NCBI GenBank assembly: GCA_039649115.1
Contig: JBBWZQ010000021.1
Location: 1 to 14,690 of the forward strand
DNA from: DATEJJ01 sp039649115
GTDB lineage: Bacteria; Actinomycetota; Actinomycetes; Mycobacteriales; Micromonosporaceae
Direction: 5' to 3'
DNA length: 14,690 bases
The notes beneath the pieces are model-generated. The model searched no databases and was not told where the DNA came from. It worked only from the letters and a program-made list of their open reading frames with translations. Made by a program: the position numbers and the translations under genes. Below are positions 14,122 through 14,690 of the stretch, piece by piece. Each line of letters begins with the position of its first letter. Within the stretch, counting starts at the first letter, position 1.

Positions 14122-14690
14122 TCAGGCGGTGATCAACAGGCGGGCGGCGAGCACGAGAATCAGCGCGCTGGAGGCCAGGGCGGTGCCGAGCCGGCCGCGC
14201 GGACCGGTCAAGGCCCGGCCCAGCACCGAGCCCCCCGCCGCGAGCAGCAGTTGCCAGCTGGCCGAGGCGACGAACGCGGCCACCACGAAGATCGACGACG
14301 CGGCTCCGGTCGGCGCGCTGCCGGACTGCCGCCCGAGCACGAGCGCCCCGAAGTACACGATGGTGGCCGGGTTCAGCAGGGTCACCGCGAGCAGGCCGCC
14401 GTACGCCCGCCACGGCGTGGCCAGGCCCGACCCGGCCGGCACCGCGCGCGCCGGCTCGCGGTGCCGCCGCCAGGCGGTCACCGCCACCCGGACCGCGAAC
14501 ACCACCAGGACCAGCGCGGCCACCCCGCGCAGGGGCCCGGACACCGGACGGATCGCGCGGGCGAGGGCCGCGCCGCCGACGACGGCGAGCAGCGCGTACA
14601 GGCCGTCCGCGGTGGCCACGCCGAGCGCCGCGGCCGACCCGACGACGATCGAGGTACGGGCCGCGAGACTGGCCACGAGTACCGCGACCG
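14122..14690 (-). CDS. LysE/RhtB-family exporter, N-terminus beyond the window
   Basis: The frame encodes a hydrophobic protein with about five or six spans, typical of LysE-type amino-acid or metabolite exporters. The segment GVATADGLYALLAVVGGAA and the later TLLNPATIVYFGALVLG match the family pattern, where the Asn-Pro motif in a span is characteristic. The frame stays open to the right edge, so the first 20-30 residues are missing; an internal GTG at 14676 is unlikely to be the real start. The first span and its conserved proline-glycine entry are therefore not seen. The second HAD gene follows downstream but appears to have its own promoter. The exported substrate cannot be predicted. Confidence 0.85.
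   Translation of the reverse strand, partial: VAVLVASLAARTSIVVGSAAALGVATADGLYALLAVVGGAALARAIRPVSGPLRGVAALVLVVFAVRVAVTAWRRHREPARAVPAGSGLATPWRAYGGLLAVTLLNPATIVYFGALVLGRQSGSAPTGAASSIFVVAAFVASASWQLLLAAGGSVLGRALTGPRGRLGTALASSALILVLAARLLITA

Overview
This is a GC-rich (roughly 70%) actinobacterial chromosome segment. Codon third positions are almost all G or C. Several starts have a -10-like hexamer but no ribosome binding site, which suggests leaderless transcripts. The gene content (acVLRF1 release factor, RIO kinase, AcnR-like TetR, YpfJ-type zinc peptidase, small HTH protein beside an enoyl-CoA hydratase-like gene) and a strong liking for the tetranucleotide GTAC suggest a Micromonosporaceae-like organism. 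That placement is an inference. There are no rRNA or tRNA genes, insertion sequences, phage genes or CRISPR arrays; it reads as ordinary core or near-core chromosome.

Layout. Positions 1-2064 (minus strand): a terminator-like hairpin, a RIO-type kinase probably starting at a TTG, a roughly 300-base stretch without a convincing gene, and a HAD hydrolase. Positions 2200-3630 (plus): a double-hotdog acyl-CoA thioesterase and an AcnR-like TetR regulator whose promoter carries two perfect 12-bp palindromes. Positions 3690-6876 (minus): an ABC exporter half-transporter, an enoyl-CoA hydratase-family protein, and a small HTH protein. Positions 7014-8414 (plus): a polytopic GT-C-like membrane protein, one base from the end of a convergent ABC-F ATPase (8416-10020, minus). 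The ABC-F gene has a long leader holding a six-codon leaderless upstream ORF and a strong hairpin. Positions 10202-11113 (plus): a membrane-anchored zinc metallopeptidase whose stop codon overlaps that of a convergent VapC. VapBC (11110-11750, minus) follows acVLRF1 (11782-12486, minus), and the vapBC promoter/operator is embedded in the 3' end of acVLRF1. Three 13-bp tandem repeat copies separate acVLRF1 from a divergent AlkD-like DNA repair gene (12591-13262). The window ends with a second HAD hydrolase and a LysE-family exporter cut by the right edge.

How the genes relate. Most are separate short transcription units. The best-supported regulatory units are vapBC with its 32-bp inverted repeat, the autoregulated TetR with the thioesterase just upstream, and the ABC-F leader, which looks like a ribosome-mediated attenuator. 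Several products act on translation (ABC-F, acVLRF1, VapC), but no single pathway links the window. I did not find a clear new multi-gene system; the most interesting signals are regulatory.
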